A DNA stretch of 7,052 nucleotides from contig CALQZM010000042.1 of the NCBI GenBank assembly GCA_943349385.1, positions 1-7,052 of the forward strand, in the 5' to 3' direction. Made by a program: the position numbers and the translations under genes. The notes below the pieces were generated by a model that ran no database searches, had not been told where the DNA came from, and was given only the letters and a program-made list of their open reading frames with translations. Positions 5,727 through 7,052 of the stretch are shown piece after piece. Each line of letters opens with the position of its first letter. The stretch's first letter is position 1. The DNA comes from Candidatus Peribacteria bacterium. Its GTDB lineage: Bacteria; Patescibacteriota; Gracilibacteria; UBA1369; GCA-2718715.

Positions 5727-6353
5727 ATGCTTTCAACTAACGATTTCATCTACTTAATTCCATCTATAATAATCGCGCTTACTATTCACGAAGCAGCTCA
5801 TGCTGTAACGGCTATGTGGCTTGGAGACCAAACTGCGAAAAGAGAAGGCCGGGTCAGCTTAAATCCACTTAGACACTTAGATTTATTAGGATCTTTACTC
5901 TTCTTAATTGCCGGAATCGGTTGGGGGAAACCAGTGCCCGTTAATCCTCACAATTTTATCAATCCAAAAAGAGATCAAGCCTTAGTTGCTTTAGCCGGAC
6001 CAATGTCGAATCTATTAATGGCAGGCCTAGCTAGCATTCCCTTAAAATTTGCTGGTGGATCATTGTCTGAATTTGGGATGACCTTTATATTTGTATTTTT
6101 GAATATAAACATAACCCTTTGCGCTTTAAACCTACTACCAATTCCCCCTTTAGACGGATCAAAAATTTTAAGCCTATTTTTACCACACAGACTCTACTTA
6201 AAATACGAAGATTACATTCACGCCAATGTCAGCTATGTATTAATTCTATTTTTTGCGGACATCTATTTATTAAAAGGATTTCTTGGCTTCTCTATTATTC
6301 AAACTACAATTGGGCTCTTAAGCGGATTATTAAAAACTCTGATCTTTGTCTAA
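5727..6353 (+). CDS. Site-2-type membrane metalloprotease, M50 family, short form
   Basis: The 208-residue integral membrane protein is a zinc protease that cuts substrates within the membrane plane. The HEAAH motif (HExxH, His21, Glu22, His25) lies in the first span, and NLLPIPPLDG (residues 135-144) supplies the third ligand Asp143. GRVSLNPLRHLDLLGSL (41-57), GWGKPVPVNP (65-74) and ALAGPMSNL (88-96) are typical of the short M50B group. About five to six hydrophobic spans are visible. There is no PDZ domain, so this is not RseP, which has a PDZ between the HExxH and NPxPxLDG spans, and there is no C-terminal CBS pair. Substrate unknown. Such short forms are common in Gram-positive, CPR and thermophilic bacteria. 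It is a single-gene unit with its own promoter; no terminator follows directly before the ncRNA promoter. Confidence 0.95.
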   Translation: MLSTNDFIYLIPSIIIALTIHEAAHAVTAMWLGDQTAKREGRVSLNPLRHLDLLGSLLFLIAGIGWGKPVPVNPHNFINPKRDQALVALAGPMSNLLMAGLASIPLKFAGGSLSEFGMTFIFVFLNINITLCALNLLPIPPLDGSKILSLFLPHRLYLKYEDYIHANVSYVLILFFADIYLLKGFLGFSIIQTTIGLLSGLLKTLIFV

Positions 6354-6372
6354 TTTAGGCAAGAATAAATAT

Positions 6373-6400
6373 TTGAAAATTAAAATGAAAGGATTATAAT
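6373..6400 (+). promoter_or_regulatory. Promoter of the structured non-coding RNA
   Basis: TTGAAA (6373-6378), a 16-bp spacer and a perfect TATAAT (6395-6400). Together with the tRNA-Thr promoter it is one of the two strongest in the window, and it lies 20 bp after the M50 stop. Predicted start is the A at about 6407, one base before the closing helix of the RNA. Confidence 0.7.
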
Positions 6401-6406
6401 ATTATT

Positions 6407-6578
6407 ACTCTGTTCTTCTTCGTGATGTTTTAATTACTTTCTCGTCAATCATCAACATAAGGGAGATCAAAATTTCTTAGGTTCGAGGACCTAAGGTGAG
6501 ATCACCCACATTTCTTAAGGACGCGTAGTATCCTTAAATACGAACGGAAGAATGGAGCCCTGTTTTACAGGGTTTTTT
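6407..6578 (+). ncRNA. Stand-alone structured RNA of unknown family, 6S-like layout
   Basis: No open frame, but a full transcription unit. The 5' end (6408-6423) pairs with 6540-6557: 12 bp with three G-U pairs, a 2-nt bulge (6544-6545), then TCGT/ACGA. Inside are an arm at 6461-6507 (GGGAGATC with GATCACCC, one A-A mismatch) capped by the 7-bp hairpin CTTAGGT/ACCTAAG with loop TCGAGG; a hairpin TTAAGGA/TCCTTAA (6515-6537) with a 9-nt loop; and a weaker arm (6425-6458) with ATGTT/AACAT and ATTAC/GTcAAT. The terminator starts at the base after the closing helix. A closing stem, a large bubble with a hairpin in its 3' strand and an upper stem recall 6S RNA, the RNA that binds RNA polymerase, but the upper stem is short and I see no sequence match. 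I find no signature of tmRNA, RNase P, SRP RNA or tRNA. It could be a lineage-specific sRNA. Confidence 0.65.
6558..6578 (+). terminator. Intrinsic terminator of the non-coding RNA
   Basis: CCCTGT (6558-6563) and ACAGGG (6567-6572) form a 6-bp stem with a 3-nt loop, followed at once by six T residues (6573-6578). The last base of the preceding RNA helix (6557) is adjacent, so the two helices could stack. Confidence 0.88.
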
Positions 6579-6609
6579 CATTATTAATCTTAAAGAAATC
6601 AGAGAAAAC

Positions 6610-6831
6610 TTAAAGTTTCTCAATTTCTTTAAGATCTTTATCAGGTAAATACAACAAAACAATACCTATAATCACACCGATTATTGCAGTCTCTATATGG
6701 CTACCACCAAAAAAATATTTATCAACCTCATCCAAAAAATACCAAATTCCTCGCCAGACTAATACTATTGCAAACACAATATAAACATTCTTCAGAAAAT
6801 ATATCAAAGGTTTATTTTTAGGCTTAAACAT
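6610..6831 (-). CDS. Small two-span membrane protein, function unknown
   Basis: The 73-residue product starts MFKPKNKPLIYFLKN, a basic cytosolic end. A first span follows (about 15-33, including FAIVLVWRGIWYFLDE), then a short loop with DKYFFGGSHIETA, a second span (about 47-62, IIGVIIGIVLLYL) and a charged tail (PDKDLKEIEKL). The WRGIWYxLDE and FGG blocks, aromatic and glycine residues flanking a polar Arg-Asp/Glu pair at the membrane edge, look conserved. I recall similar unnamed proteins from Patescibacteria but cannot name a family. Codon composition matches the neighbours. It converges with the ncRNA unit, and its upstream side faces the tRNA-Thr promoter. No clear -35/-10 pair is seen; TATATT and TAATTT stretches lie just upstream of the ATG. 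Confidence 0.8.
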   Translation of the reverse strand: MFKPKNKPLIYFLKNVYIVFAIVLVWRGIWYFLDEVDKYFFGGSHIETAIIGVIIGIVLLYLPDKDLKEIEKL

Positions 6832-6877
6832 AAATTTACAAATTAATATATCTAAACTATAACACTTAGATTTAGAA

Positions 6878-6906
6878 TTGCCAAAATCTATTCAAAAAAG
6901 TACAAT
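6878..6906 (+). promoter_or_regulatory. Promoter of tRNA-Thr
   Basis: TTGCCA (6878-6883), exactly 17 bp, then TACAAT (6901-6906). Each box matches the consensus at 5 of 6 positions. Start near 6913 gives a 5' extension of about 14 nt for RNase P to remove. Confidence 0.75.
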
Positions 6907-6926
6907 CACCTTTGCACAAGGAAAAT

Positions 6927-7002
6927 GCCGCCGTAGCTCAGTCGATAGAGCGCACCCATGGTAAGGGTGAGGTCATGGGTTTGATTCCCATCGGTGGCTC
7001 CA
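6927..7002 (+). tRNA. tRNA-Thr(GGT) with A19-U56 in place of G19-C56
   Basis: A complete 76-nt cloverleaf with encoded CCA: acceptor GCCGCCG/CGGTGGC (one G-U), D-stem GCTC/GAGC, anticodon stem CACCC/GGGTG with loop ATGGTAA (anticodon GGT, 6960-6962), variable loop AGGTC, T-stem ATGGG/CCCAT. It reads ACC and ACU. The D-loop AGTCGATA has G18 but A19 (6945), and the T-loop TTTGATT has U56 (6982) where nearly all elongator tRNAs have C. The two changes are complementary and would keep the D-loop/T-loop contact as A19-U56. Discriminator U73. Six T residues follow CCA directly and may aid termination. Confidence 0.95.
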
Positions 7003-7038
7003 TTTTTTACGCAATCCCGTAGGGATTAAGTGAAAAAT
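7002..7038. repeat. 37-base inverted repeat immediately after tRNA-Thr
   Basis: ATTTTTTAC (7002-7010) pairs with GTGAAAAAT (7030-7038), one pair being T-G. After a 2x2 internal loop, AATCCC (7013-7018) pairs with GGGATT (7022-7027) around GTA. The T-rich arm is 5' and the A-rich arm 3' on either strand, the reverse of a terminator. GGATT could instead pair with the downstream AATCC (7036-7040). The role is unknown, and the window ends 14 bases later; an ATG at 7044 may or may not begin a gene. Confidence 0.55.
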
Positions 7039-7052
7039 CCAGCATGGTCGAA

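Noticed and set aside
5727..6353. RseP/RasP regulatory protease
   Set aside because: No PDZ domain and only about 210 residues; it is the short M50B form.
6119..6358. 79-residue plus-strand frame overlapping the M50 gene
   Set aside because: Out of frame within the protease, whose DG motif and spans lie in the other frame; low-complexity shadow.
6407..6578. tmRNA, RNase P RNA or SRP RNA
   Set aside because: No tRNA-like ends or tag frame, no RNase P GAGGAAAGUC-type core, and no SRP domain IV GGUCAGG/AGCAGC loop; size also wrong for the first two.
1..7052. TGA recoded to glycine (as in Absconditabacteria or Gracilibacteria)
   Set aside because: msrB ends in TGA within an ATGA overlap right after a normal C-terminus, and no gene here contains an in-frame TGA.
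7044..7052. Start of a new gene (ATG GTC GAA)
   Set aside because: Only three codons are visible before the window ends; nothing supports or excludes it.

Overview
The window looks like an ordinary stretch of chromosome from a small-genome, AT-rich bacterium. Candidate Phyla Radiation (Patescibacteria) is the best guess, but no rRNA or lineage marker settles it. The support is short compact genes, no recognisable Shine-Dalgarno sequence before any start, -10 boxes placed so that several mRNAs would begin at or very near the start codon, and small membrane proteins of the kind common in that group. TGA is used as a stop (msrB) and all tryptophans are TGG, so the recoded-TGA lineages are disfavoured. 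No mobile element, CRISPR array or phage gene is visible.

Layout. Positions 1-267 hold the C-terminal half of methionine sulfoxide reductase A on the plus strand. It converges with, and overlaps by 4 bp, a minus-strand cluster at 264-2017: methionine sulfoxide reductase B, an AlkD-like DNA alkylation repair glycosylase (ATGA overlap with msrB) and an RluA-family pseudouridine synthase (3-nt gap). Upstream on the same strand, 2107-3132 encodes an AstE/AspA-type zinc hydrolase with a good promoter. The 256-base gap 3133-3388 holds that promoter, a possible 30-residue single-span membrane peptide and the promoter of the plus-strand HD-domain phosphohydrolase (3389-4447). The HD gene converges with a tRNA-Ser(GGA) gene. 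A two-span membrane protein with a cytosolic beta-rich tail follows (4626-5291). Its last codons lie inside a two-way terminator shared with the convergent rpmB gene (L28). A short M50 site-2-type membrane protease follows at 5727-6353.

The most striking part is the right end. The 256-base gap 6354-6609 contains no gene but a complete stand-alone transcription unit: a near-consensus promoter, about 170 nt of strongly structured RNA with a 16-bp closing helix and internal hairpins, and an intrinsic terminator directly after the closing helix. It matches no RNA family I can name with confidence; its layout loosely resembles 6S RNA. After a conserved-looking 73-residue membrane protein on the minus strand comes a tRNA-Thr(GGT) gene in which the normally near-invariant G19-C56 tertiary pair is replaced by A19-U56, and then a 37-base inverted repeat.

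Functionally, the left third is stress and repair (oxidised methionine, alkylated bases) together with RNA modification. The rest is a mix of nucleotide metabolism or signalling, translation (L28, two tRNAs) and membrane functions, with no sign that these genes form one pathway.
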